A stretch of DNA of 64,000 nt. Source: Paratinospora sagittata. Taxonomy: Eukaryota > Streptophyta > Magnoliopsida > Ranunculales > Menispermaceae. A program made the translations under genes and the position numbers. Positions 1-11,374 of this stretch are shown here, piece by piece (the first letter of the stretch is position 1; each line of letters opens with the position of its first letter). The notes beneath the pieces are model-generated. The model did no database searches and was not told where the DNA came from. It saw nothing but the letters and a program-made list of their open reading frames with translations. The stretch covers positions 24,992,519 through 25,056,518 of the forward strand of contig CM069608.1 in the NCBI GenBank assembly GCA_035771175.1. Direction: 5' to 3'.

Positions 1-242
1 GTCTCACGGACAACCATCTGAACTGTCGCCTTCATTGCCTCGACGAATCTGACAAAGAAGTGTTCCATGCCTAGAGGCCTGACAAAGGGTGTGGGTTGTG
101 GCACTGCCTGCCCAGAAGTAGTGGCAGTGTCGGGTGTGGCCTACTCTGTTGTCGGAGGTGGCGGTTCCTGATTTTGAATCTCAGGAGGTGCCTCCTCTGC
201 TGGACGGACAATGCGTAGCCTTCCTCTCTTTTTGGTTTGTAT
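1..242 (-). pseudogene. Gag N-terminal fragment, family-1 chromovirus (element C), cut by window edge
   Basis: Read on the minus strand this matches the first part of the gag proteins at 17859 and 45901: a basic start (KKRGR-like), then a Pro/Thr-rich stretch (PPEIQNQEPPPPTT) and the beginning of the conserved gag helices. Gag would form the particle that packages retrotransposon RNA in the cytoplasm. The usual ATG is ATA here (240-242) and there is one in-frame TAG in the Pro/Thr-rich part, so this copy is dead. The rest of the polyprotein lies beyond the left edge. The call rests on comparison with the other copies in the window. Confidence 0.75.
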
Positions 243-1009
243 TTTCTCACTGGCAAGGAGAAAATAAAAACCATATTTTAGGAACCATAGCCAAGTATAG
301 TGTTATGATATTCTTAGCAAAAAGTTTGAGAGTTTTGCAATATAAAACCACATATTTTTCTAGGTATAGTGTAAGGTTTTTGTTGAGGAATCAAATAATC
401 TTATGGACCTCGTATGTTTAGCCATGGTGTAAAACAAGGTTAGAGTATTTATATAATAATTATAAAACTTTGCAAGTTTTTCAAATATTTTGCTTCATGT
501 TTTTGTGAACATACATATATTTTTGAAAATTCATGAGTCATAAAAGTTTTAAGATTTGCCTAGGTAAATATGATAATCTATCGTTCTATTGCATTCTTAT
601 GTGTTCAAACTCTTTCCCTTAGTCTTTTCGATTATTATCCAAATTCGTGTGTACCATACCACATGAATTTGGTAATGAGGGTTTCAACCAAGTTAAGTTG
701 TATGAACACGGTCTCTATAAAACATTCACGGGAGAGGAGTTCACTAATAGTACCGTCCAAGTTTACTCGTCCCATACCGTGTAAACTTAGTGATAATGTT
801 AGTAATTCAACTTTCCCCAGATGTTTCTTTTCACACAAGGTCGTGGGTTTTCTTACTTCCACGTTTTATTTAATATCTTCCAATTTTGTTGTGTCCCATA
901 CTACTCCAAAGTTAGTAATACAAAGGAAAAAAATGGCTGCAAGTCGACCCGCCAAACATAGTCTCAAACAAACATTTCATTCATAAAAAGAAAATAGTTA
1001 TAATGCCAG
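243..1009 (-). other. Spacer between ORF1 and gag, element C
   Basis: About 770 bases separate ORF1 from gag. The stretch has many stops in all frames on the element's sense strand but is recognisably conserved with the spacers at 17860-18366 and 45167-45900, including a repeated phrase around TGGTATGGGAC. It ends at the gag side in a pyrimidine-rich run and CAG (see the separate entry). It could be an intron or a long untranslated spacer. Confidence 0.6.
250..272 (-). promoter_or_regulatory. Candidate 3' splice site just before gag (element C)
   Basis: On the minus strand a run of T and C ends in CTTGCCAG, followed by TGAGAAA and the gag start position. The same arrangement precedes gag in elements A and D. 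It fits the plant 3' splice consensus (pyrimidine tract plus CAG), but no donor has been proven. Confidence 0.4.
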
Positions 1010-2605
1010 TAATCATTCCTAATTTTCCCGCTACTACTGCTCCTCTTAGACCTTCTGTTAGTTACAGAATGACTACCTGAAGATTGTTAAGAAGTTGTTC
1101 AGAGTTCTTCGACGTTGTGCATACGCGTTAACAAAGCATTCTGGGTCTCCTCCATCGGAGCAATACTAGAAACTATCACATTTCACTGGTCAAATGGGTT
1201 AGTTGGTTTTCCCATTGATGGTTGATAAGTTGTCCGCCCCATAAGTGGAGGGTAGACTATTGGCATTGGTGGAAAATGTTTGCCGTATGGTTGACTCATA
1301 GGTGGAGGGTAGTTGGTTTGATTATATGAGGACTCCTTAACTGGGACCTCTTGGACAGTTGGATATGCTTGAGTCAAACAATTTTGAAAGAGTAGACTCA
1401 TTAGGATATCCTATCTTCCAAAGTTTGGTGCCGTCCAATTCTGTTGTTGTTGGTTCACAAGAAATTGTGGAACTGGCTGATAGGGTACCTCAGGAGTTGA
1501 AAACCTTTGGTATGCCCTATTGCCATGAGTTGGAAGGTTCCAGTAAGGTGGATTCACTGGAACTCCCCATCCATCCTGATTTGTTTGAGGTTGACCGAGG
1601 TTGCCAAAAACATCCTCCTCGGAGAATAGATGAACGGGTTGACTATTATTCGGGGCTGGGTTTGTTGTAGTGTTTAGGTTTGGCTCGTTCATTGGTGCTT
1701 CCCAAATAGGAATCTTGAGCCGACTTTTTTGTTGACAACGTCCATTGTTATCTCTAGTTCTTCCGTTATTTTTCCCTGAAGTCTTGTCAAATATTTCTTC
1801 ATCAGTCACTCCTCCCCTTGAGACGAAAGTCTTTGAGATGAAGGATACTGTAACAACATTAGTGATCTGTTTCGAATATTCATAAAAAATATTTATGTTT
1901 TCCTCCCAAAGAATCCTCATTATCAAGACTTTGTAGCCGATGAGTTCCTTCTTTGTAGGGTTTTGAATCACCCGCAACATTTACTGAATGATAATGTGAG
2001 GTAGGGAGACAGAGATTCCTTTTTCTAAGTAGTATAGCACAAGAAGTTGAACTCTTGTCATAGATCCTCTAGTCACCAATTCCAACAAGATGTTGCCGAA
2101 TACGATCTTCCCAAGGCCGGCAAGAAGTGGTTTAAAGAGATTATTTGGGAGGTGGGCGTACGTCAGTCGGGTGTACGACTTGTCGGCAAGGAAATTGAAC
2201 AACTGTTCCTCAGATTCTGCGATCTCTGCAACCGTCTGAGGTTCGTGTGGATCAATGATCTTGTCTCTTATTGGGATTTCCATAAGTCATGAAATAGTTT
2301 CGACGCTGATGGAAATCTTTGTTCCCTTGATCATTGTCTCCAAGACAGGGCTGATCCCCTCTTCTTGAAGTCTCATGATATTTAAGCATTCGTAAAATGA
2401 CTTCACCAAGTTTAGGGAGACGAAACCCTCAACTTTTGTTATATTCAGCTACTCCAACTTTGCGAGTTTGTCGTGAAAGGTTGGACGAAGGCGGAGTTCC
2501 TTCATGTCGATACTCCTCAATAACAACCACCTGATTGTAAAGTTTCGTAAGTCTTGTGGGAGTTGGTCCCCGACTTCTAGAAGTCGTTCCTTCACTAGAG
2601 GCCAT
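1010..2605 (-). pseudogene. ORF1 of family-1 chromovirus, copy C (function unknown)
   Basis: This is the additional sense reading frame between primer site and gag. It begins at ATG 2605 (MASSEGTTSRSRGPTPTRL), continues through a conserved region with IIDPHEPQTVAEIAES and LAGLGKIVFGNIL and a SLPHIIIQ helix, and ends in a Pro/Gln/Asn-rich tail (PVPQFLVNQQQQNW, NQTNYPPPMSQPY). There are in-frame stops, for example before MEIPIRDK and after SLPHIIIQ, and at least one frameshift near the N terminus. The middle resembles the family Pfam calls 'putative plant transposon protein' as I remember it; that is not verified. I do not know its function. Confidence 0.7.
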
Positions 2606-2716
2606 TATCTTGCTGAAAGTAAGATAAAACTCGTTAAGTACACAAAATATAGGACAATGCTTTATGTTTTTCTCTTGATGTTTATGCCATCATTGAATTC
2701 AAATTTTTCAACAGAC

Positions 2717-2751
<35 letters not shown>

Positions 2752-2945
2752 TTCATATATAAATAGATATATATATATATATAGTTATAATAAATCTTAA
2801 CTATATATATATTATGCTTAACTATATAAAACTATATAGTTATATAAATATATATATCTAATATATCTTAACTATATATTTATATAGTTATATAAAAAAT
2901 TATATTCTCCTAAGTGGTGGACTTGGGCGGGCCGTGGACCTTTCT
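2606..2945 (-). repeat. AT-rich leader with (TA)n, element C
   Basis: This is untranslated leader between the primer site and ORF1. The part from about 2707 to 2890 is almost pure TA with many copies of ACTATATAGT-like palindromes, as in the leaders of A, B and D. No coding potential is seen. Confidence 0.7.
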
Positions 2946-2956
2946 TTCTGATACCA
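2946..2956 (-). other. Primer binding site (initiator Met tRNA type), degraded
   Basis: The minus strand reads TGGTATCAGAA directly downstream of the LTR end. Intact copies in this window read TGGTATCAGAG, the standard plant retrotransposon site for initiator Met tRNA. One base differs here. Confidence 0.75.
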
Positions 2957-2961
2957 TTAAA

Positions 2962-4093
2962 TTCCACACCCCGCTCGGACGCGCCTAAACCGGCGGAACA
3001 CTCACAGGTGGGGCGTGAATGCATTATAACAATAACCGAGTGCGCAGGAACACAATTGCGTCCAAATCTGATTATATTAATTTCAGAATATATTTTTGTA
3101 CAGAATATGATTGAGGGAACAATCTCCCAAAATCTCCTTTTAATTAACAAGGGTTACAAAATGTGGTTCTAAAAACCTCCACCCAGTCCACCCTACTCTG
3201 CTTAGAAAAATTGCATGACAACGGGGTGAGCTATTGCCTAGAGGGTAAAATAGTTCGTGAATATAACAATTAATAAAGGAAACTTCATAATCGAATATCA
3301 CATAAACACAACAAGCATCATAAACAGTAGAACATGTATGTATGCATGACATCGTCTCGTAATGGTTCCATGATTATACGACACCCTGAGTTCACGTACA
3401 GATGTCCATCCCCAGGTAAACCCGGGTTCTTATTGTACGTCCCTCCCCAAGGTCGTCGCTTGGGATTCACGTATAGATGTTCATCCACCGGTAAACCTGG
3501 GTTCTCCAGAAAATATCAAGAATAGTGAGAATTGCTTCTGACTATTTTGTGGATCATAAACCACTTACGTCCCTAAGTGGTACTTATGAATGATGCCAAT
3601 GCATGAGTAGGTCCGGTCTTTACTAACATCAGACAGGATTTGGCAGCGTCTGGTGATTCTTATTAGGTCAATATCACCATGTGCGAAGTTAGGATGTTTA
3701 GTATCACTTGTACAAGTTGATAACTTTGAAATAAGACCAACCAGATTAGTCTCCAATTGAGAGGTGGGACACGAGATCCACTTAAATACCAATCGTCTAG
3801 AACAACACGCTGCCTCTCGTTTACTATTCAAAGTTACTAAGGACAAGAAAATGTCTAGTTGAGTTAGATTGACCACTAATCCGGCATAGTAATAATGTAA
3901 TACATGAACTCCAAATATACAGACATAAGTATGACATGTTTGAACATTATATGCAATAATGTAGTGTAAATGAATAATAGACAATGATAAATAACAAAGG
4001 GGGAGGGGGGAGGGGCCTTTTTATAGCCAAAACGGTGCCCGAAGTTCAAAATATTCTTTTTTTTATTATTTTTTGTAATTTAGGGGTATTACA
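2962..4093 (-). mobile_element. 5' LTR of element C (family 1)
   Basis: Minus-strand LTR of about 1.13 kb. Its start (4093) reads TGTAATACCCC and its end lies next to the primer site; the terminal TGTGACA is mutated to TGTGGAA. It aligns by eye with the LTRs at 11380, 20526, 26174 and 41421, sharing the end CCGGTTTAGGCGCGTCC. A TATA-like CTATAAAAAGG (about 4016-4026) follows a single GCCCGAAGTTC unit at about 4034, where element A has a multi-copy array. Confidence 0.85.
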
Positions 4094-4781
4094 ATTTAAT
4101 AGAATATCTATTTTATTAATTTTAAATAAATAAAATTTCAAAATTTATCGTATTCTTTTAATAACAATAAGTTTGAGTATTGTTGAATAAAAATTTGGTT
4201 ATTATATTTGTTGCAGGGCTATAATTCAATAATAAAATCAAATAAGTTATAAGAATAATTAATTACTATATTTGCTGGATGATGATTTACTTAAAAAAAG
4301 TTATAGCGTTTTCTTAATAAAATAAAATAAAAATAAAAAAACGTTGAATCTTCACAAGAAGAAGATTCTGTGAAAGAGGAAAAACTCATTTTTGTAATAA
4401 AACTAACTAATGAAATTGTAAATACAAATTAAATAAATCACAAACTTGATAACGAAATGGAATTCATTTTATTTCTCATCATTTTCTCCCATTCCTCGGT
4501 TTTATTTTCTTGCAACTTCTTTATGATTATCTCTCATATTTATAGTGAGGGAATACTCAAAAATACCAACAACCCACATGAGTCATGTGGGTTGGCTTCC
4601 CACACGATTTGTGGGTTGCTCTTCCACATGATTCATGTGGGGCAGTATTTATACAAATAGTATATGTATACCACTGGATACATGTATAACTTGAATACAT
4701 ACATCACTTGGATATTATGCTTCTTGATACATGTGTATAATACATGTATTCATTATTTGGATATTCAACATATTTACAACA
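4094..4781 (-). mobile_element. Copia 3' LTR, truncated
   Basis: The minus strand begins TGTTGTAAATATG at 4781, directly after a polypurine tract, so this is the 3' LTR of a minus-strand element. The far end is lost where family-1 element C lies. It contains a TATA box (CTATAAATAT, 4535-4544) and three palindromes just upstream of it: a perfect 19-mer at 4573-4591, an imperfect one at 4599-4615 and a perfect 17-mer at 4624-4640. Confidence 0.65.
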
Positions 4782-4793
4782 CTGCCCCCTTTG
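4782..4793 (-). other. Polypurine tract of the minus-strand copia remnant
   Basis: The minus strand reads CAAAGGGGGCAG immediately before the LTR start TGTTGTAAATA. This is the usual position of the plus-strand primer for retrotransposon replication and fixes the orientation of the element. Confidence 0.7.
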
Positions 4794-5051
4794 AATATCC
4801 ATTATTGTAGAATATGCCTCGTTAAAACCTTACTAGAGAAAACCCAGTGGGAAACGTCTAGTGAAGGAAAAAGAGTACAATATTATATTGGAGCTTGATA
4901 TTGTTAGGACTGCCTCGTTAAAAACCTAGCCAGCCAGTGGAACAAAACCATAGCGAAGGGAAAAAGAGTACAATACATTAAACAATAACTCCTTTTTTAA
5001 TTCTCTCCCTCAAGATGACATGGGAGAATTCAGTTCTTTTTCTTTGCCTCA
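4794..5051 (-). other. 3' untranslated region of copia remnant
   Basis: No open frame is seen. It holds two similar phrases, GCCTCGTTAAAACCTTACTA and GCCTCGTTAAAAACCTAGCC (plus strand), about 115 bases apart, each followed by a CCCAGTGG or CCAGTGG motif and AAAAAGAGTACAAT, so the segment looks like an old short tandem duplication. Confidence 0.45.
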
Positions 5052-6015
5052 TATATCTTTGAGTTGATGCATCTCAATATTGTATATAATTTTCTTTGTA
5101 ATTGGCAAAACTTTGATAAAAATGTTGCTCGATCTTATTTGTCAATCTTTTGTAGTTCATGTGTGAAGAAGACCTTTTGTGAAATATATCTGGCTCTATT
5201 GGCTTTAATATAAGCTTTTCATTACCGTGCAATACATTTTTTTGACTTGCTTCAGGAGTCGCGATACTTTTCTGGATGAATTGAAGATGTAACAACTATT
5301 GTCTACTTCACAGATCTCCATGATATGACAATATCACTATAAGTGTAACTGTGCTTGGGATCGAGCATGGTGGGGGTCTGACAAATATTTAGCATTTGCA
5401 TATTCAACCAGTTTTATCTTTATTTTTCTTGAATAAGATAGACTTGTATCTCTTGCTTTCTTGGAGATTACATAAAGCATGCTTAGCACCATTTTAATCT
5501 AGTGTAGAGTTATATCCTGCAAGCATGTTAACAGAGAAAATAATTTTTAGTTTTTTATATAAGAGCATCTATTGCATCTAGGCATGGTACTTCAAGACCA
5601 GCTAGCTCTTCATTATTTTATGAAGAGGAATATCATCTTTATTCACTTTTCAGTGATCTCACAATATTGGGGAGTCTAATGGATATTCTTGTCCAGATGA
5701 AATTTCTTCAATAAATTTCTTAATATATTTGATAAATGGACAAGAATCCCACTTGGAAAATTCTTGATCTGCAGGCCGAGACAAAAATTCAATTTTCTAA
5801 GATCTTTCATCTCAAATTTTCCCTTAATAAATATATTCTAATAAACTCTTCAGGAGTCTTAACATATGCAGCAATGAAATGAATAAAGTGCATATGCAAA
5901 TTTGATTGTTAGAATGCTTACTTATACAATTATGAAATTTTATATGCACACTGATCAATATGAATATCAATGCAGTACGTACTTCAGGCCTTTTAGATCC
6001 TTCAAGGATCATCAT
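5052..6015 (-). pseudogene. Copia Pol remnant: end of reverse transcriptase and RNase H
   Basis: Minus-strand translation gives the pattern of the C-terminal third of a Ty1/copia polyprotein. From high to low coordinates: KTPEEFIRIYLL, then FEMKDLRKLNFCLGLQI and FPSGILVHLS (RT connection), then YANAKYLSDPHHARSQ (RNase H start), and finally QIRSSNIF and IYNIEMHQLKDI (normal Pol end). Several frameshifts and stops interrupt it. In an active element this enzyme copies RNA to DNA in the virus-like particle. The catalytic YVDD region and everything before it are not recognisable, so the gene is truncated. Confidence 0.75.
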
Positions 6016-6868
6016 TTTGAAGCTTCAAGTATAACTCATAAATCCTTTAGAGATTTTCACATATAACATAATTATCCATTGATTAATATATTTCCTCATG
6101 TATATCTAACATGATTTACCCTATAGGTATTAAAACTTATGGTTCAAATAGCTCTCAATTTTTCAAAGAGTTTAGCTATATTTGATCTTGCTCCTTCCTA
6201 TTTTTTCAATGTCGACATTCTTATATGGTTTGGAATCCCGCAATATCAAAAGTACACTTTAAAATATTTTCAAGAGCAATATTATTTTCATTCCATAGTT
6301 TTCAAATATGAATGGATTTAAATATAAACAGATTGACAATTTATTCTTCAATTCATATCTCTTCAAGAGATTCTCATACCTCTTCAGGGTGTGTTTATTT
6401 CTCAATCTATATCTCTTCAGAGATACTTGTATACCTTTTATGGTAAATTTATTTGTCAATTTATTCTTGTTTCGAAATGCTTATATATTTATCAATCATT
6501 TGCATATACCTTCCTCTTTTAGGAAGTTGTGTACTTTGATTTGACCAATCAACCACACTTCAGGTGTGTTATTTGTAAATTGTCTTTTAGGGACTAAAGG
6601 TGAATATATCAATTAACTGATTTGCAAATTCTTTTGCATGTGATTGATCATGTGAATTCATCATTCACTTTAACTTATCATTTGAACTTCTAGTTCACAT
6701 TAGCTTATAACTTATGTTTTTTGTCAAGCAATTTTACATGGCATTCTTTTAACATTTTTCTTTTCTCCCCTTGATAGTGGGAGGATTGCCTTACATTAGC
6801 TTGTATTGAATTATAGCAATTTCTCACATCATTCTTCTGGAATTGGCTAGTTCTTTCCCTAATGGTGA
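6016..6868. other. AT-rich stretch, no gene recognised
   Basis: Short imperfect repeats of the phrase CTCTTCAGNG (for example near 6360, 6383 and 6417) occur, and the minus-strand translation gives repeated LKRYxLxNK units. Both probably reflect a short local repeat rather than a protein. No domain is recognised. Confidence 0.4.
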
Positions 6869-7573
6869 AAAAATTGCTCTAGGGATCCTAAAATTAGTTC
6901 TTCTTTTGCTGCAGTCAGATCTTTTAGTCAGACCGATGTAGTCAAATCTTCTAATAAGGAAGATGACATGAAATCTTCGCCCGGATTGACTGTGCTAAAC
7001 TATGATGATCATATTATTGGCATTCGTGAAGCTAAGGTGGAAAAATATTTATCTCTGTCTCCAGATGAATGCTTACTTAAAGCTTTGTCCCAACTTTCCA
7101 AGGTAATCATCATAGTTTTTACATTTCCCCCCCTTTTTTTTATCTAAGGTTTATTTGTTTATATTTTTTTTCCTTTTCAGGGGACATTTATATACCATAC
7201 CCTTTCCTTGAAATTACAAAATTTATCACAGCTTAGGCAGAGGGTTATCTATCTCGAAAAAGAGGTAGAGACCTTAAACGAAAAAGCTCATGGTAAAGAC
7301 AATAAAATATCATTTATAGAATATTAGATGAAGTCTGTAATTGAGAAAAATGAGAGATTACAACAAGAGATTGTCATTCTTTAACAAAAGACTAGTAATT
7401 TGCAGAGAGAGACTGCGGAGTTACGACGGGAGAACTCTGTGCTACAACAAAAAGGCATTGGTCTAGGAGATTCCTTAGACCGTGTGTTGGAGGAGAACAC
7501 AGAGCTCCATGAGGAGTGAGATCAACTTTTGATCCAACTAGCTTCAAGTTCTGGGGGCAAGTCAAATCACTAG
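6869..7573 (+). pseudogene. Unrecognised coiled-coil gene fragment with an intron
   Basis: A frame open from 6869 ends at 7102 with ...LLKALSQLSK, followed by a 78-bp segment starting GTAATC and ending TCCTTTTCAG, then the same phase resumes at 7181 (GTFIYHTLSLKLQNL). The second exon is rich in Glu, Lys, Gln and Leu with heptad-like spacing (LRQRVIYLEKEVETLNEKAH, RENSVLQQKG), so a coiled coil is likely. In-frame stops at 7325, 7382 and 7517 kill it; without them the frame would run to a TAG at about 7574. An upstream TTCTTTTGCTGCAG (6900-6913) could be another 3' splice site. I do not recognise the family. It could be a captured host-gene fragment or an element accessory gene. Confidence 0.45.
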
Positions 7574-7654
7574 AACTCAATGTATTCTTATTATTTATCA
7601 ATAATATATTTATTTATGTTGATATGGATTTACATAGTTGTGATTCACACTTCA

Positions 7655-8041
7655 TTAGTTACGACTATATACAACTGTTACGGGTAAATAAGACTCCCAC
7701 AATCCATGCGAAAAATTATCAAATATATACTCTACGAAATATTGCCTTGATGCATAATATGCTATGACCTTAATAATCGAGCTACCAATCATGTCCCAAA
7801 GCACCATTAATGTGCTTGTTTGTTGTTGTGTCCAGCGCTACGCATATATCTCAAGGATTTCCATAAACGGTCTTCCTCCTTCATCTAAGATTCGTCACTC
7901 CACCCCATGATTATACAAATTATCTATTAGAGTATTTATTAGAGGATCCATCACCATTGGATCCATTACTCTTCTGGCGAACACATCTTCCACATCTTCT
8001 AGATGTTTCGTTCCTCGAGTATCAGATTGGTTTTGCGCCAT
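7655..8041 (-). pseudogene. Unrecognised degenerate reading frame (about 128 codons)
   Basis: From an ATG in good context (8041) the minus strand reads MAQNQSDTRGTKHLEDVEDV and on through FARRVMDPMV for 50 codons to a TGA. It then continues in the same frame through DEGGRPFMEILEIYA, a TAG, RWTQQQTSTLMVLWDMIGSS and more, ending at TAA. The acidic, Met-rich composition is unlike random AT-rich translation in this window. The family is unknown and a chance frame is possible. Confidence 0.25.
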
Positions 8042-9459
8042 TGCCTACACAAACTTTCCTTTTTTGATTTGAGATACAAAATGACGAGGGCTAAAGTTGT
8101 TTATAAAGTTATTAACTTAATGCACCATTTGAATTGAATGATTAAAGTTTCCCTAATTGTCGATCATCTGTCGACAACTTTTAATTTCATTGGATAGTCA
8201 TTCCAATAATTGAATTTTCTATATTGTTACAAATATACTTAATATTGTGATCATCTAACTTTATACTAATACTTTTCTAAAAGTATCTCAAAAATTTGCA
8301 CAATTATATGATATTTCAACTAGTCATAAAGTAGGCATATAAACAAATGAAATTTGGCCAAATGATATCATTATTTAAAATATCATTGAGGTCCCAGAGA
8401 CTTGGCAAACTGTGCCAAAATATAAATATATTGTGTCAAATAACTTCTAGTTCTTGATCACAATATCCTTTCAATTGACCTCATAATTTCATAATAAGCC
8501 AAAAATTCAAGTAATAGGCCTTTATAAATATTTCCAAGCAATATAAACATATTATTTGAATATATGATATCTATCATTTTAGACATCTTTAAAATTAACC
8601 AAGATCTTCTTGATCTGATATATAATAAGGCATTACAAATATGAAAATTTTGTTTCATTTGACAACATAATATTCACTCTTCTGGAGCTAGGAATATATT
8701 TTTTAATTTAACCTTTTTTTCTTTATTGAAGCATAATAGATTAATCATATGTTTGATATACAATAGGTACATCACAAAATTATTTTCATTCCACACCTAA
8801 AGCAAACACATAGATAAACATTTATTTTGTGCTACAATAGGATTGCTCCACTTCTGATGCAACGGAATAGATTTATTTCAAATATATGGTTGTAAATATA
8901 TTCCAAATTGTAACCATCATGGTTCTCATAATAATTTTAATTATGGCCTTTGTCATATTCATTTTCTCATCCATGATCACGGTCTTTCTTACAGCTCATA
9001 TTCATGATCATTAAAGTAGCATTCACTCCGGGGAATAATATAAAATTTAAGTGGATGTGCATAGTGATTTTCATCACAAATTTTCTTGAGAAAATTTTAA
9101 CAGCCTTTGTATTGCTACTTCAAGAGCACATGCCAGATAATTTATCTTCTCAAATATGTCTTCTTCAAATATATAATTTATCTCATGAAACTTTAACATT
9201 GCAACATCAGGTGCAATTAGTCATTTGGCCATAATGAACTTCGGGTCTGTATGATTGTAATATTACAACTTCAGGTGCAATTAATTGTGATGAACCTTTA
9301 AATAAAAGGTTATGAGTTTTTGTCATGAGATGTCTATAAGCTTCAGGTTATGTCTTCTAGTCCATAGTTGAAAATGTTAAATCTTCAAAAGTAATTAAAT
9401 AATTGAAATAACTAATTAATCATAAATAATTATTCAACAATAAAAAGAAATGTAAAAGA
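8042..9459. other. AT-rich sequence, no gene recognised
   Basis: Stops are dense in all frames. The phrase TTCAGGTGCAATTA occurs near 9272, a close match (ATCAGGTGCAATTA) near 9207 and a related GCTTCAGGT near 9340, suggesting old repetitive material, possibly the non-coding part of the copia remnant. Confidence 0.4.
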
Positions 9460-9645
9460 AAAAGTTAGTATAATAATGCATCATAATAAAAGAAAAAGTT
9501 AGTATCACTGTTAGTATTAGTGTTAATGTTAGTATAATAATGCATTACAATAAAATAAAATGTTAGTGTCTACGTTAATGTTAGTAATACATCATAATAA
9601 AATAAAATGTTAGTGTTAATGCATTATATTTGCTTCAGGCTAATT
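9460..9645. repeat. Imperfect tandem repeat, GTTAGTGTTAATG type
   Basis: A unit of roughly 50-60 bases made of AAAAAGTTAGTATAATAATGCATNA plus ATAAAATAAAATG is repeated about three to four times with internal GTTAGTNTTAATGTTAG duplications. It lies just left of the truncated end of copy B. Confidence 0.6.
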
Positions 9646-9727
9646 TATAAATTCACAAATATGTGGGTCCCGTGGACAAACCTCATATGAGTTCACATGA
9701 AAATTTATAATGATGTTAGAGTATATA

Positions 9728-10639
9728 TTGGCCCTTCTTGGACGGGCATCTTGCGTCGACTTTTGCGAAGGCAACGCCCATGCTTGCCTCTCATTCTTTC
9801 GGCATTTCTTATGGTCGTGCCGAATACCTCTTCGTCAGTTAACCCTCCACTTATGCCATATGTCTTGAAAATAGAGGATCCTGTAACTGGTTCAGTGATG
9901 AGCTTTGAGGTTCCATCGAAAGTGGCGACGTTTGCCTCGTATAGTATCCTCATAATCAAGACTCCATAGCCGAGGAATTCTTTTCTTAAAGGGTGTTGTA
10001 TTACCCTCAACATTTGTTGGATAATAATGTGAGGTAGGGAGACCATAATTTTCTTCTCTATGCAGTATAACATAAGAAGTTGAGCCCTTGACATAGTGCC
10101 TCTAGTCCCCATTTCTGGCAAGATGTTGCCGTATACAATCTTTCCGAGGCCGGCAAGAGATGGCTTAAGATGATTGTTTGGGAGGTTGGTGTATGTTGAT
10201 TGAGTGTATGGCTCTCTGGCGAGGGAATTAAACAATTGTTCATTAGATTCTGCGATCTCTGCAACTGTCTGGGGTTCATGTGGATCAATAATTCTCTCCT
10301 CAATCGGAATCTCCAAAAGTCGAGCAATAAGTTCGACGTTGATAGAAATTTTTATCCCCATAACGGTTGTCTCCAATACAGGGCTGATTCCCTCTTCTGG
10401 AAGTCCTACGTAATTCATGGCTTCGTAGAGGATCTGACCAAGTTGTAAGAGACTTGTCCCTCGACTTTGGTTATATTTAACCAATCCAATGTTGTGAGTT
10501 TGTCGTGAAGGATTGGGCGGAGGCGGAGATCTTTATTGTCGATGCTCCTCATGGTCATAACCTCTCTTTTGGACAATTCCGTTAGTCTAGTGGGAATTGG
10601 TTCCCGGCTAGTGGAAGTTGTTCCTTTCCTTGAGGCCAT
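9728..10639 (-). pseudogene. ORF1, copy B (3'-truncated)
   Basis: Nearly the same sequence as the first two thirds of ORF1 at 18880-19793, with only occasional single-base differences. It starts at ATG 10639 (MASRKGTTSTSREPIPTRL). It has the same one-base deletion as copy A after QVSYNLVRS, so both descend from one already broken parent. Similarity ends abruptly at 9728 after the Lys/Arg-rich segment ending KMPVQEGP, so the Pro/Gln-rich tail and everything downstream (gag, pol) are missing. Confidence 0.8.
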
Positions 10640-11363
10640 TCTTTTGTTGAAAGGAAAATAAATTTGTGTGAAAGACACAAAATATATTTCTAATATTTTT
10701 AAGATTTATGCCTTGTCTGCTAGACATTATTTTCGAGTTTTCTTTTGATGTTTATGCCATCATGAAATGTTCTTCATTAGTGATTTGATGTATATATGTC
10801 ATATTCACATATGAATGTATAGACATATTTAATCATAACTATATATATAGTTTCCAAAAATCAACTATTTGAAATATGTATATATGTCGTATTCACATAT
10901 GAATGTATAGACATATTTAATCATAACTATATATATAGTTTCCAAAAATCAACTATTTGAAATATTTGAAATTAAACTATATAAAAATCATATATAGTTG
11001 TTTTTAATCCAAATTTTAACTATATATATAATTCATATATATATAGTTCTAGATATATCAAATAAAATTTTTCAAATTTTTTTTTTCTTTTTTTTTTTTT
11101 TTTTATACCTACCTCATATACACTAAGGTATATAGATACATATATTCAATCATAACTACACATATAGTTTCTAATAAAGCATGACTATATGTATATTTAA
11201 ATCAAACTATATAAAAATCATATAGTTTTCTAGATATATATATTTAATACAAATCTCAACTATATATAATTGACATATGTATATATAGTTCTAGAGATAT
11301 ATATTTCTAATAAAATTTTTCTTCCACTAATTTGGTAGACTTGGGCGGGCCGTGGACCGTACT
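10640..11363 (-). repeat. AT-rich leader of copy B with an 88-bp tandem duplication
   Basis: Untranslated leader between primer site and ORF1. Units at 10790-10877 and 10878-10965 are near-identical 88-mers (GTATATATGTCNTATTCACA start). A poly(T) run lies at about 11077-11104, and ACTATATATATAGT palindromes are scattered through it. The same leader occurs at 19794-20509. Confidence 0.75.
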
Positions 11364-11374
11364 CTCTGATACCA
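11364..11374 (-). other. Primer binding site of copy B
   Basis: The minus strand reads TGGTATCAGAG, five bases after the LTR end, matching the initiator Met tRNA type. It shows that the LTR at 11380-12903 also serves as 5' LTR of a second, downstream internal region. Confidence 0.85.

Noticed and set aside
570..986. Plus-strand open frame of 138 codons
   Set aside because: Lies antisense to the conserved ORF1-gag spacer; the same spacer in other copies has no matching protein.
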